DNA of 27,605 bases, taken from CBFHWY01 sp965659675 (lineage in GTDB: Bacteria > Bacteroidota > Bacteroidia > Flavobacteriales_G > Salibacteraceae). The DNA lies in the NCBI GenBank assembly GCA_965659675.1, contig CBFHWY010000032.1, positions 1 through 27,605 of the forward strand. Direction: 5' to 3'. A model generated the notes under the pieces. That model saw nothing but the letters and a program-made list of their open reading frames with translations. It was not told the origin of the DNA and ran no database searches. The translations under genes were made by a program, and so were the position numbers. Position 1 is the stretch's first letter, and each line of letters starts with the position of its first letter. Positions 7,616 to 16,870 of the stretch are shown here, one piece after another.

Positions 7616-8824
7616 ATGCACAAACTTGTCTGTATCATTTCTGCCGCTTTTCTGCTTTTACAATTTGATCTTTCTGCACAGGAAGATCAGGAAGAGAAAA
7701 AAGGATTCTTTAAAAATCTTATTTCTGTCGATACCTCTTCGGTTGAACGCAATTTACTGGCTAATGCTGAAGTACTTGAGAATGATCAGCCCTTGTGGGG
7801 AGCTACTGTGGCCCTTTATGAGAACGGACATTTAGTGAAGGTCGATCGCAGTGATAGCCTTGGTAAATTCAGTCATGTGATGGACTTCGGGACCTATTAT
7901 ACTTTAAAGTTCTCAAAGCCGGGTTACGTATCAAAGATCCTTGCGATCGATACTCGCGATATGCCTGAAGAAGATAAGGAGACCGGTTATGACCTCGGAC
8001 GTTTTAAAATGAATCTGACGCGCTACGTTCCAGGTATGGATACCAGCGCATATGCTGAGCCAGTGGCAAAATATGCTTTTGACCCCTTACAGAGGATGTT
8101 TTTGGTTGAGCGTAAATTCACCAAAAAACAGCAGAAGAAACTGGCTAAAGTAGAGGAGAAGAATCAAGAGGTCCTGGCTCAAAAAGCTGATGAGTTTGCC
8201 AGAATTGATAAGGAATACGAATTGATCATCAGAGATGCCGATCTGGAGTTTAAGAATGGGGATTACGAAATGGCCAGAACCTATTACAGGGATGCGCTAA
8301 AGGTGAAGCCAAATGAAGTTTATCCGAAAGAACAAATGCAGAAGATCACTAAGCTCATGGCGGATAAGAAAGAGAATCAAAAACGCTATGACCTGCTTAT
8401 CCTGCAAGGGGATAATGCCTTTAAAGCTGAAAATTACAGCAGAGCTAAACAGTCATATGAATCTGCTCTGGTGATCTTCGAGAACAAGGAATATCCAAAA
8501 CAACAGCTGGCAAAGATCAAAACACTGGATGTTGAGAAGCCAAAAGAGGCAAAGAAAGAAAAGAAAGATCCGAAAGACTTCAAGATCAGCGAAGAGGACA
8601 AACAAAAAAGCACAGGTTATATGTCTGAATTGGCCAAGAAATACCCTGAAGGTCTAACGGAAGAGGTCAATGAAGAAGGATCTAAAAAGGTCACGCGAAG
8701 GATCATCGTTAATGGTAATATCGGAGTTGAATACAAGAAAGTAGAACATAATTGGGGTGGGATCTTCTATTTCAAGAATGGGAGCCCAACAACAGAATAC
8801 GTTTGGTTAAAAGAGACGGAATAA
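7616..8824 (+). CDS. Secreted protein: carboxypeptidase-regulatory-like domain, TPR region and conserved C-terminal domain
   Basis: 402 residues from the ATG at 7616. An ATG at 7565 would add 17 residues, but it precedes the promoter-like element and spoils the signal peptide (cleavage near FDLSAQ). After the signal, about 90 residues resemble a carboxypeptidase regulatory-like beta-sandwich: PLWGATVALYENG, SDSLGKFSHVMDFGTYYTLKF, KPGYVSK. A lysine-rich helical stretch and TPR-like helices follow, for example GDYEMARTYYRDALKVKPNE and ENYSRAKQSYESALVIF. The last 70 residues form a domain shared with the next gene (YPEGLTEEV, RRIIVNGNIGVEYKKV, GGIFYFKNG). It is probably periplasmic or envelope-located with a protein-interaction role. 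Function is unknown. It is translationally coupled to its downstream paralogue. Confidence 0.75.
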   Translation: MHKLVCIISAAFLLLQFDLSAQEDQEEKKGFFKNLISVDTSSVERNLLANAEVLENDQPLWGATVALYENGHLVKVDRSDSLGKFSHVMDFGTYYTLKFSKPGYVSKILAIDTRDMPEEDKETGYDLGRFKMNLTRYVPGMDTSAYAEPVAKYAFDPLQRMFLVERKFTKKQQKKLAKVEEKNQEVLAQKADEFARIDKEYELIIRDADLEFKNGDYEMARTYYRDALKVKPNEVYPKEQMQKITKLMADKKENQKRYDLLILQGDNAFKAENYSRAKQSYESALVIFENKEYPKQQLAKIKTLDVEKPKEAKKEKKDPKDFKISEEDKQKSTGYMSELAKKYPEGLTEEVNEEGSKKVTRRIIVNGNIGVEYKKVEHNWGGIFYFKNGSPTTEYVWLKETE

Positions 8825-8825
8825 A

Positions 8826-10205
8826 TTGAGATTACTACTCACTATATTGATAGGGCTTGCATCTTCACTGAGCTTTGCTCAGGAGGATCAGGAAATTCAA
8901 AAAGGCAAGATCATGATCTGGGGCTTTGTGACCCAGGAGAACGGCGGGCTTCAAAACGCCAAAGTGTATGTCTATGCTGATGATACTCAGATCAGAAGTC
9001 TGAACACAGACAAAAAAGGTCGATTTGAAGTTGACCTTGATTACGACGCTAATTATCGCTTTGAGTTTTATAAACGCAACTACGTAAAGAAGAAAATTGA
9101 GGTGGATGCAACCGACATTCCACTGGAGCACCAACGTTTTGGTCATGAGTGGGGTGGATGGGAAGTTGAGCTCCTGAAAAAGGTTCCTGGTATGGATACC
9201 TCAGTTTATGAATTCCCGGTGGCAAAGGCCGTTTATCAGGACGATGAGGCAAACTTCGGCTTCGACTATACTTACATGCATCAGAAAGAGGAGGAGTTCA
9301 AGGAGGCTGAGAAAGAGCAGAAAAAGCTGATCAAGGAGTACGAAAAAGAGATGAAAGAGCAGGAAAAGCTTTATGCGGATCTTCTTGCTGAGGCGAACGA
9401 TGCTTACGACAATCAGGAGCTGGAGAAGGCGCTGGAAAAGTACAAGGCTGTTTTGGAGATCAATTCAGGCAACGACCTGGCGCTGGAACGCAGAGATGAG
9501 ATCAATGCTGAACTGGAGAGACGATCGCTTTATGCAAAGTATAAAGGAGAAGCTACAGCCAAAGAAGCTGGTGGTGAACTGGAAGCGGCACTGGAGTTCT
9601 GGAGAAAAGCTAAACCTCAAATGCCAGAGTCAAGTGAAGCACAGGAGAACATCGAACGGATCATGGATTTGATCAGCCAAAAAGAGGCTGAACTCCTGGC
9701 TGTGAAAAGAGAAGAGGAAGCGGCACGCATGAGGGAAGAAGAAGCCAAACGTCAGGCTGAGAGAGAAGCACTTGAAAAGCAAAAAGCCGAGGAGGAAAGG
9801 AAACGCCAGGAGGAATTGGCTCGTCAGCAAAAACTTGAAGAAGAGCGAAAACAACGTGAAAAAGAAGAGATGGAGCGCCTCTTAGCTGAAAAGCGAGCAT
9901 CTGAATTGGCGGCTGCTGCAGCAGCTAGTACTCCGAAAGATAAAGACGCGGCAAAAGCACGCTTGATGGAAATGGATAAAAAGAGCGATGAATTTGTTCA
10001 GGAGTTAGCTAAAGTCTACCCTCAAGGTGTCACAGAAGAGGTCGAGAAGTTCAAAAACCGAACGGTTTACAAAAGAATTGTGGTGAAAGGAAATAGGGGA
10101 GACCTCTACGAGAAAGTAGTCTATAACTATGGTGGAGTTTTCTATTTCAAAGACGGAGAGTCCGTCGACCAGTATATTTGGGATAAAGAAACCGTACTCG
10201 ACTGA
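8826..10205 (+). CDS. Paralogue of the preceding gene: secreted, regulatory-like domain, coiled coil and conserved C-terminal domain
   Basis: 459 residues starting with TTG, one base after the upstream TAA. The start is chosen because it gives a normal signal peptide ending LSFAQ at about residue 19 and implies translational coupling. The domain order mirrors the upstream protein. A carboxypeptidase-regulatory-like sandwich (LQNAKVYVYADD, DKKGRFEVDLDYDANYRFEF) is followed by the shared VPGMDTSVYEFPVAKA segment and TPR-like helices (LEKALEKYKAVLEINSGND). Then comes a long K/E/R/Q-rich coiled coil at about 285-360 that the first protein lacks. The C-terminal domain (YPQGVTEEV, YKRIVVKGNRGDLYEKV, GGVFYFKDG) matches the first protein. 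Its stop TGA abuts the stop of the convergent gene within a TGATCA palindrome. Function is unknown. Confidence 0.75.
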   Translation: MRLLLTILIGLASSLSFAQEDQEIQKGKIMIWGFVTQENGGLQNAKVYVYADDTQIRSLNTDKKGRFEVDLDYDANYRFEFYKRNYVKKKIEVDATDIPLEHQRFGHEWGGWEVELLKKVPGMDTSVYEFPVAKAVYQDDEANFGFDYTYMHQKEEEFKEAEKEQKKLIKEYEKEMKEQEKLYADLLAEANDAYDNQELEKALEKYKAVLEINSGNDLALERRDEINAELERRSLYAKYKGEATAKEAGGELEAALEFWRKAKPQMPESSEAQENIERIMDLISQKEAELLAVKREEEAARMREEEAKRQAEREALEKQKAEEERKRQEELARQQKLEEERKQREKEEMERLLAEKRASELAAAAAASTPKDKDAAKARLMEMDKKSDEFVQELAKVYPQGVTEEVEKFKNRTVYKRIVVKGNRGDLYEKVVYNYGGVFYFKDGESVDQYIWDKETVLD

Positions 10206-10757
10206 TCAGGCTCTGGCAGGCTGTAGCGCTGGGAATTTTAGTTCAGCGAATGCCAAACTTCCAAAAAGCACTCCATTAAAGAAAAAGTCGCCCATAACCG
10301 TATTTAAGGCCAGGCTTCCAAACATGCTGTTCTCCAAAAATGGAATGGCTACGGCATAGCAGGTCATCAAACCTTCAAGGTTTTGAGCGTAAAGTGGATT
10401 TCCAAGCCAAACCGCAAAGTTTGTCAGTAAAAAGAAAACAGCAGATCCTGCAATCGATCTTCCGAAGATCTGTTTAATGGTTCTGTTATTGCGCATTCCC
10501 ATACCAAGAAGTGCAATGAGACCAAAACTCAGATACACAGCCCACATGTTGGCATGAAATCCAATGATCATATCAGTAATGAACATGCTTAACATGGGAA
10601 TAAGAATCGCAAAATGTCTTTGCTTAAAACTGGCACCGCCAAAAAGCGCGATGGCTCCAACAGCGGTAAAGTTGAAAGGGTGTGGCATAAGGCGTGTGAA
10701 AGCAGCCATCAAAACCAGTCCGGAAAGAAATAAGATGCGTTTCTTGTTCAATGTCAT
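10206..10757 (-). CDS. DUF6580-family membrane protein (ECF S-component-like)
   Basis: 183 residues with five or six hydrophobic segments. Characteristic family features are PFNFTAVGAIALFGGASF near the N terminus and MFITDMIIGFHANMWAVYLSF. The C-terminal part has NSMFGSLALNTVMGDFFFNGVLFG. The family is annotated as putative transport protein and its shape resembles substrate-binding S components of ECF vitamin transporters. No substrate can be read from the sequence. It lies 37 bp downstream of kdsD on the same strand and is probably co-transcribed with it. Confidence 0.75.
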   Translation of the reverse strand: MTLNKKRILFLSGLVLMAAFTRLMPHPFNFTAVGAIALFGGASFKQRHFAILIPMLSMFITDMIIGFHANMWAVYLSFGLIALLGMGMRNNRTIKQIFGRSIAGSAVFFLLTNFAVWLGNPLYAQNLEGLMTCYAVAIPFLENSMFGSLALNTVMGDFFFNGVLFGSLAFAELKFPALQPARA

Positions 10758-10794
10758 AATAAACTTCTTTGTCGCGAAATTAAGAATCTCTCAG

Positions 10795-11748
10795 TTAGAA
10801 AATACCTTCCTTGAGAATATCGTGCAGATGAACTAGACCTGCATAGTTCTTCCTATCTAACACGACAAGCTGCGTGATGTTGTGTTTTTCCATGACTTCC
10901 AGTGCTTTTATCGCCAATTCATCACTTTGAATGGTCTTTGGATCTGAGCTCATCACCTCAGAAGCCAGGGTATCGCTGAGGTCAGAATTCTTTTGCAATG
11001 CACGACGAATATCTCCGTCGGTGATCAATCCTTTGATGATCCCACTCTCGATGACCGCAGCAGCACCAAGACGTTTTTCGCTTATTTCGATCACTACTTC
11101 AGTCAGCTTTTGTTCTGGTGCGACAGCTGGCTTCTCATTTTTAGAAGAAAGATCAGCTACTCTTAGGTACAGACGTTTCCCTAAAGCGCCTCCTGGGTGA
11201 TAACGCGCAAAATCTTCAGGTTTGAAGTTTCTTTTCTCCAACAAACACACAGCCAGGGCATCACCCAGGGCCAATTGTGCAGTGGTGCTGCTGGTAGGGG
11301 CAAGGTTATTGGGGCAAGCCTCCTGTTCGACTCTGGAGTTGATCACGAAGTCTGCTTCTTTACCCAAACTCGAGTCGGCATTGCCAGTCATCCCAATGAT
11401 CTTATTTCCCATGGTTCTGATCATTGGCAATAATGCACGGATCTCTTCAGTGTTTCCGCTATTGGAAAGGCACAAGACCACGTCATTTTCCTGAACATTG
11501 CCCAGGTCCCCGTGCAATGCGTCAGCCGCATGCATGAATATGGAAGGTTGACCCGTAGAATTCATGGTAGCAACGATCTTGTGTGAAATGTTGGCACTCT
11601 TACCCACTCCTGTTACAACCAGGCGACCGTTGGCGGACAATATGCACTCTACTGCCTGAACAAATTCACTGTCAAGCTGTTCCTGAAGTGATAGTAGTGA
11701 TTCAGCTTCTATCTGGAGCGTTTTTCTCGCTGACTTTAATATGTCCAT
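10795..11748 (-). CDS. kdsD: Arabinose-5-phosphate isomerase, KpsF/GutQ family
   Basis: 317 residues from the ATG at 11748. An in-frame TTG at 11781 would add 11 residues without homology value. The enzyme interconverts ribulose-5-phosphate and arabinose-5-phosphate, the first committed step to KDO for lipopolysaccharide. The N-terminal half is a SIS domain with GRLVVTGVGKSANISHKI, HAADALHGDLG, CLSNSGNTEEI and APTSSTTAQLALGDALAV, then YHPGGALGK. The C-terminal half holds two CBS domains (VIESGIIKGLITDGDIRRAL and a last one ending LVVLDRKNYAGLVHLHDIL). Length and order match the family. It is divergent from recQ and precedes the DUF6580 gene. Confidence 0.92.
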   Translation of the reverse strand: MDILKSARKTLQIEAESLLSLQEQLDSEFVQAVECILSANGRLVVTGVGKSANISHKIVATMNSTGQPSIFMHAADALHGDLGNVQENDVVLCLSNSGNTEEIRALLPMIRTMGNKIIGMTGNADSSLGKEADFVINSRVEQEACPNNLAPTSSTTAQLALGDALAVCLLEKRNFKPEDFARYHPGGALGKRLYLRVADLSSKNEKPAVAPEQKLTEVVIEISEKRLGAAAVIESGIIKGLITDGDIRRALQKNSDLSDTLASEVMSSDPKTIQSDELAIKALEVMEKHNITQLVVLDRKNYAGLVHLHDILKEGIF

Positions 11749-11786
11749 AGTCTCTTGTTGTTGAGCTGAAATATTGAACAAAAAGC

Positions 11787-11817
11787 TTGTCTCATCAGAG
11801 GCTTTATGTTATTTTTA
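11787..11817 (+). promoter_or_regulatory. Putative recQ promoter
   Basis: TTG at 11787-11789 and TATTTTTA at 11810-11817 (one mismatch to TAnnTTTG) are 20 bp apart, close to the usual Bacteroidota spacing. This would leave a leader of about 32 nt before the recQ ATG. Confidence 0.4.
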
Positions 11818-11855
11818 TGAAACGAAAATACGAATTGAACTATACAGCGCGCTGA

Positions 11856-14057
11856 ATGCAGACTGAAACGATTGAATTAAGAGAGGCTTTAAAACACTAT
11901 TTCGGATTCGATTCCTTTAAAGGAGAGCAGGAAGATATCATGAAAAGTGTTTTGAATGGTCACGATACCTTCGTGATCATGCCAACAGGGGGAGGGAAAT
12001 CACTTTGCTATCAGCTTCCCGCGCTGATCTCAGAGGGCACAGCGATCATCATTTCTCCTTTGATCGCCCTGATGAAGAACCAGGTGGATGCCATCAGAGG
12101 TTTTAGTCAGGATGATTCCGTAGCACATTTTCTCAATTCCTCTTTAAACAAGACTGAGATCACTCAGGTAAAATCTGATATTACTTCAGGCAAGACCAAG
12201 CTGCTATATGTAGCACCAGAATCACTCACTAAAGAAGATAACCTCATTTTCTTTCGTGGGATCAAGGTCTCTTTTGTGGCGGTAGATGAAGCCCATTGTA
12301 TCTCTGAATGGGGACACGATTTCAGACCTGAATACCGCCGGATCAAGGAAATGATCCAGTCGATCAACGCAGATATTCCTGTTATGGCTCTTACGGCCAC
12401 AGCTACGCCGAAGGTTCAGGGTGATATTCAGAAAAACCTAGGAATGCAGGATGCACGGGTTTTTAAAGCTTCATTTAACAGACCTAACTTATTCTATGAG
12501 GTTCGACCAAAGGTTGATCCAGTAAAGCATATCATCAAGTCCATTAAAGAACGATCAGGTAAATCGGGTATTATCTATTGTTTATCAAGAAAGAAGGTAG
12601 AAGAGATCGCCGAAACCCTGGTGGTAAACGGAATCAAAGCACTTCCGTATCATGCTGGTTTTGATGCAAATACGCGCTCTAGAAATCAGGATATGTTCCT
12701 GATGGAAGAGGTGGATGTGATCGTAGCTACGATTGCTTTTGGAATGGGTATCGATAAGCCGGATGTCCGATTTGTGATCCATTTTGATATTCCGAAAAGT
12801 CTTGAGGGATATTATCAGGAAACAGGTAGGGCTGGTCGCGATGGAGGAGAAGGCTACTGTTTGGCCTTTTACGCTTACAAAGACATTGAAAAACTCGAGA
12901 AGTTCATGCAGGGTAAGCCTGTGGCTGAACAGGAGATAGGTCGACAATTACTGGAAGAGGTTGTGGCCTATGCTGAAACGAACATGAGCAGAAGAAAATT
13001 TCTGCTTCATTACTTTGGAGAAGACTTCGATGAAAAGAATGGCGAAGGTGCCATGATGGACGACAATGCGGTGAACCCAAAACCTCAGGTAGAAGGAAAG
13101 GATCACATTGTTCAGATGTTGAATTGCATCCTCGAACTTAAAGAGCAATTCAAGGCAAAGTATATCGTAGATGTGCTGCTGGGTAAGGAGAGTTCTGAGA
13201 TCAAGTCTTTCCGGCACAATCAGCTAGATAGCTTTGGGGTAGGTAAAGAGAAAGATCAAAATTTCTGGTTATCCATTATTCGTCAATCTACCGTAGCTAA
13301 GCTTCTTCGGAAAGAAATAGAATCCTATGGGGTACTCAAAGTAACCGATGAAGGGAAGAAATTCCTTGAGTCTCCACATTCATTTATGATCTCATTGGAT
13401 AGAGACTACGAAAAGATCTCAGATGACGGGATCATCACCAACACGTCTGGCGGTGGCAATGCTGCTGATGAAGCACTTTACAATATGTTGAAGTCGCTTA
13501 CAAAAGATATTGCCAAAAGAAAGAACGTTCCTCCTTTTGCGATTTTCCAGGAGCCATCCCTACAGGATATGGCCAATCGTTACCCTGTGAACATGGAAGA
13601 ACTTCAAAATATTGTTGGAGTGGGGAAGGGCAAAGCCATGAAATATGGTAAACCTTTCGTGGAGATGATCGCTAATTATGTTGAGGAAAACGACATCGAT
13701 CGTCCACAGGATATTGTGGTTAAAAGTGTTGCCAATAAATCGGGTAAGAAGGTCTACATCATTCAAAGTGTCGACAAGAAAATGCCATTGGAAGACATTG
13801 CCAGCAACAAAGGCATGGAAATGCCAGAACTCATCAAAGAGATGGAGTCAATTGTCTTTGCAGGCACCAAGTTGAATATCGATTACTATATCGAAGACAC
13901 TATTGACGAAGACAAGAAAGAAGAGGTATTCGATTACTTTATGGAAGCGGAGTCTGACTCGCTTGAAGACGCCCTTGATGAATTAGGTGAGGACGATTAC
14001 GAAGAAGAAGAAATGAGGCTACTCCGAATTCAGTTCATGAATGAAGTAGCCAATTAA
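11856..14057 (+). CDS. recQ: ATP-dependent DNA helicase RecQ, zinc-ligand-less variant
   Basis: 733 residues. A 3'-5' DNA helicase for recombination and replication-fork repair. Seen in order: the RecQ N-terminal motif FGFDSFKGEQ, Walker A MPTGGGKS (about 42-49), DEAH at 144-147 (VDEAHCISEWGHDFRPEY), and motif VI YYQETGRAGRDG. Next come an RQC region, an HRDC domain at about 530-615 (LQNIVGVGKGKAMKYG), and an extra C-terminal 115 residues ending in an acidic tail. The four RQC zinc cysteines are missing. The first is Ser378 (NMSRRKFLLHYFGE) and the CxxCxxC part is replaced by NGEGAMMDD (395-403). I believe this variant occurs in other Bacteroidota RecQ proteins but could not check. The stop abuts the clpC stop. 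Confidence 0.93.
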   Translation: MQTETIELREALKHYFGFDSFKGEQEDIMKSVLNGHDTFVIMPTGGGKSLCYQLPALISEGTAIIISPLIALMKNQVDAIRGFSQDDSVAHFLNSSLNKTEITQVKSDITSGKTKLLYVAPESLTKEDNLIFFRGIKVSFVAVDEAHCISEWGHDFRPEYRRIKEMIQSINADIPVMALTATATPKVQGDIQKNLGMQDARVFKASFNRPNLFYEVRPKVDPVKHIIKSIKERSGKSGIIYCLSRKKVEEIAETLVVNGIKALPYHAGFDANTRSRNQDMFLMEEVDVIVATIAFGMGIDKPDVRFVIHFDIPKSLEGYYQETGRAGRDGGEGYCLAFYAYKDIEKLEKFMQGKPVAEQEIGRQLLEEVVAYAETNMSRRKFLLHYFGEDFDEKNGEGAMMDDNAVNPKPQVEGKDHIVQMLNCILELKEQFKAKYIVDVLLGKESSEIKSFRHNQLDSFGVGKEKDQNFWLSIIRQSTVAKLLRKEIESYGVLKVTDEGKKFLESPHSFMISLDRDYEKISDDGIITNTSGGGNAADEALYNMLKSLTKDIAKRKNVPPFAIFQEPSLQDMANRYPVNMEELQNIVGVGKGKAMKYGKPFVEMIANYVEENDIDRPQDIVVKSVANKSGKKVYIIQSVDKKMPLEDIASNKGMEMPELIKEMESIVFAGTKLNIDYYIEDTIDEDKKEEVFDYFMEAESDSLEDALDELGEDDYEEEEMRLLRIQFMNEVAN

Positions 14058-16652
14058 TTATTTCCCTTTTGATTTCTTATTATCAGAGCTTGAACTGCTA
14101 GACTTAGACTTGGAGCTTTTGGGTGTTTTCACTTTGATCACCACATTATCCTCCTTTTTGTCGTAGGTAGCCACCAGCTCATCACCATCTTTGAGTTTAT
14201 TGTTGATGATGTGTTCTGCCATAGGATCTTCAAGATACTTTTGGATAGCCCTCTTCAGCGGTCGAGCTCCAAACTTCTCGTCGTATCCTTTTTCAGCTAC
14301 ATAATTCTTTGCCTCTTTGGTCAGTGAGATCTTGTAACCCATATCTTCTACACGTAGGTAGAGACTCTCCAATTCGATATCGATGATCTTGAAAATATCT
14401 TCCTTACTCAATGGGTTGAACATTACCACATCATCAATTCGATTGAGAAACTCAGGAGCAAATGCCTTTTTCAGTGCATTTTCAATTACTCCTTTGGCAT
14501 GGTCGTCGGCCTGAGCCTTCTTGGCAGTTGTGCTGAAACCAACACCCTGTCCGAAGTCCTGCAGCTGTCTGGAACCAATATTCGATGTCATGATAATGAT
14601 GGTGTTTCTAAAATCGACCTTTCTTCCCAGACTATCGGTAGCATGACCATCATCCAGGATCTGGAGCAGAATATTAAATACGTCTGGATGCGCCTTTTCG
14701 ATCTCATCAAGTAAAATGACAGAGTAAGGCTTTCTTCTTACTTTTTCAGTAAGCTGACCACCTTCTTCATAGCCTACATATCCCGGAGGCGCTCCCACCA
14801 ATCTAGAGATGGCAAACTTCTCCATGTATTCACTCATGTCGATCCTGATCAGGTTCTCTTCCTTATTGAATAGGAAGCGAGTTAACTCTTTTGCCAATTG
14901 GGTTTTACCTACACCGGTTGGACCGAGGAAGATAAATGAACCAATAGGCTTCTTAGGATCTTTTAATCCTGCTCTGTTACGTTGAATCGCTTTGACCACC
15001 TTAGTGATGGCATTGTCTTGTCCAACTATGGTACCCTGAAGCGACTCATTCATATTCACCAGGCGATCACTTTCTTTCTGAGCGATACGCTGCACAGGTA
15101 CCCCAGTGATCATCGCAACCACTTCAGCTACATTGTGAGCATCTACTTTTTCACGATGGTGCTTGGTTTCCTCTTCCCATTTATTCTTTGCGGCCTCGAG
15201 CTCTTCTGAAAGTCGACGCTCAGAATCTCTGAGTTTAGCGGCCTCTTCATACTTCTGGCTGCGCACTACACGATTCTTTTGATCTTTGATATCCTCGATC
15301 TTCTTTTCGATCTCTTCGATCTCCTTTGGGACTTTAATGTTGGTAATGTGCACCCTTGAACCTGCTTCATCCAAAGCATCAATAGCTTTGTCAGGAAGAA
15401 AACGATCGGTCACATAACGCTCAGTGAGCTTAACGCAGGCCTCCAAGGCCTCATCAGTGTACATCACGCTGTGGTGGTCCTCGTATTTGGTCTTGATGTT
15501 ATTGAGGATCTGTAAGGTCTCTTCAGGAGTGGTCGGCTCAACGATCACTTTTTGGAAGCGACGTTCCAAAGCTCCATCCTTTTCAATGTTGGTTCTATAC
15601 TCATCGAGCGTAGTAGCACCAATACATTGGATCTCTCCTCGGGCAAGTGCTGGTTTGAACATATTACTGGCATCAAGAGAACCACTGGCGCCACCTGCAC
15701 CAACAATGGTATGGATCTCGTCAATGAAGAGAATGACATTCGGGGCTTTTTCAAGCTCACCCATTACAGCCTTCATACGCTCTTCAAATTGTCCGCGGTA
15801 CTTGGTTCCTGCAACAAGTGAAGCAAGATCGAGTGTGACCACACGCTTGTTGAAGAGTACGCGACTCACTTTCTTCTGCACGATGCGAAGTGCAAGACCC
15901 TCTGCAATGGCAGATTTACCAACACCTGGCTCTCCGATGAGTATCGGGTTATTCTTCTTTCTACGGGAAAGGATCTGAGAGACCCTTTCAATTTCTTTTT
16001 CTCTTCCTACGATCGGGTCGAGTTTGTTGTCGCTCGCCATTTTAGTGAGGTCCCGACCAAAGTTGTCGAGTACAGGCGTTTTGGATTTGATTCCAGAGGC
16101 TGATTTTCCAGAACCACCGCCTTGAGAACCAGCATTTCCAAATCCTTCGTCATCTCCTTCATCTGTACCACCAGTGATCTCAGCTTTGAAATCACCTTCT
16201 TCTTCCTTTTCTGATAATATGTGTTCCAATTCTTCTTTAACTAAATTATAATCTACACTGTAATTCTGCAGGGCCTGGCTTCCAACATTGTTCTCATCCT
16301 TTAAGATCGACAATAAAAGATGCTCTGTTCCGATAACCGGGCTCTTAAAGAGTTTTGCTTCGAGGTAGGTGATCTTTAAGGTCTTTTCAGCTTGTTTGAC
16401 CAATGGAATATTACCCAGATTGCCACTTGACTTCACAGCCGAACCCGTACTAATGCTCTGCTCAATGTACTTTCTTAGGCTATCGAGCTCAACATTAAGG
16501 TTTTTAAGTATTCTCACGGCCAGACCTTCACCTTCACGGATGATGCCCAGCAGAAAATGCTCAGTGCCGATATAGTCATGCCCTAACCTCAGGGCCTCCT
16601 CCCGGCTATATGAAATAACATCCTTAACCCTAGGTGAAAAATTTGCTTCCAT
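14058..16652 (-). CDS. clpC: ATP-dependent Clp protease ATPase subunit ClpC
   Basis: 864 residues. An AAA+ unfoldase that feeds substrates to ClpP. Two Clp N repeats occupy residues 1-145 and are followed by an acidic/glycine-rich linker (about 150-190). D1 has Walker A GEPGVGKS (240-247) and Walker B VILFIDE (306-312). A UVR-like coiled middle domain lies at about 443-495. D2 has Walker A GPTGVGKT (577-584) and VILLDEIEKAHPDV. A VGF tripeptide at about 704-706 sits where ClpC proteins carry the ClpP-docking loop, so coupling to ClpP is expected. The extreme C terminus is a Ser/Lys tail, unlike the conserved core. It is convergent with recQ at zero spacing and divergent from gyrA, with a good promoter match upstream. 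Confidence 0.95.
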   Translation of the reverse strand: MEANFSPRVKDVISYSREEALRLGHDYIGTEHFLLGIIREGEGLAVRILKNLNVELDSLRKYIEQSISTGSAVKSSGNLGNIPLVKQAEKTLKITYLEAKLFKSPVIGTEHLLLSILKDENNVGSQALQNYSVDYNLVKEELEHILSEKEEEGDFKAEITGGTDEGDDEGFGNAGSQGGGSGKSASGIKSKTPVLDNFGRDLTKMASDNKLDPIVGREKEIERVSQILSRRKKNNPILIGEPGVGKSAIAEGLALRIVQKKVSRVLFNKRVVTLDLASLVAGTKYRGQFEERMKAVMGELEKAPNVILFIDEIHTIVGAGGASGSLDASNMFKPALARGEIQCIGATTLDEYRTNIEKDGALERRFQKVIVEPTTPEETLQILNNIKTKYEDHHSVMYTDEALEACVKLTERYVTDRFLPDKAIDALDEAGSRVHITNIKVPKEIEEIEKKIEDIKDQKNRVVRSQKYEEAAKLRDSERRLSEELEAAKNKWEEETKHHREKVDAHNVAEVVAMITGVPVQRIAQKESDRLVNMNESLQGTIVGQDNAITKVVKAIQRNRAGLKDPKKPIGSFIFLGPTGVGKTQLAKELTRFLFNKEENLIRIDMSEYMEKFAISRLVGAPPGYVGYEEGGQLTEKVRRKPYSVILLDEIEKAHPDVFNILLQILDDGHATDSLGRKVDFRNTIIIMTSNIGSRQLQDFGQGVGFSTTAKKAQADDHAKGVIENALKKAFAPEFLNRIDDVVMFNPLSKEDIFKIIDIELESLYLRVEDMGYKISLTKEAKNYVAEKGYDEKFGARPLKRAIQKYLEDPMAEHIINNKLKDGDELVATYDKKEDNVVIKVKTPKSSKSKSSSSSSDNKKSKGK

Positions 16653-16706
16653 TCGTCTTGCTCTTTCCTCAATTTTAATGCAAAGTACTCAAAAATTGTA
16701 ACGATT

Positions 16707-16736
16707 CAAATGTAAGCGGTCAATCCTGCATGCAAT
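16707..16736 (-). promoter_or_regulatory. Putative clpC promoter
   Basis: On the minus strand TTG (16735-16733) and TACATTTG (16714-16707), an exact TAnnTTTG match, are 18 bp apart. Transcription would start near 16700, leaving a leader of about 48 nt before the clpC ATG. Confidence 0.55.
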
Positions 16737-16870
16737 TCGGAAGATACTCACATTTTCGAACCAAAATTTGTTAAAAAAACGCCCTCTGTTAACAGCACAA
16801 AGCATCATATTAAAGATATCTTCGAAACACTATTTGCGGAGAGCATATTTGCTAACTTTTATAAGATAAC

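Noticed and set aside
9630..9900. Minus-strand open frames opposite the coiled-coil segment and other long frames opposite clpC and gyrA
   Set aside because: They are shadows of highly biased codon use in the real genes, lack plausible starts or family features, and overlap well-supported genes completely.
10206..10757. Linking the DUF6580 protein to B12 uptake because of the nearby cobalamin riboswitch
   Set aside because: It is several kilobases away, on the other strand, next to kdsD, and has no riboswitch of its own.
16844..16851. CATATTTG as the gyrA promoter -7 element
   Set aside because: It mismatches the first base of the consensus, has no -33 TTG at the right distance and would leave a very short leader.
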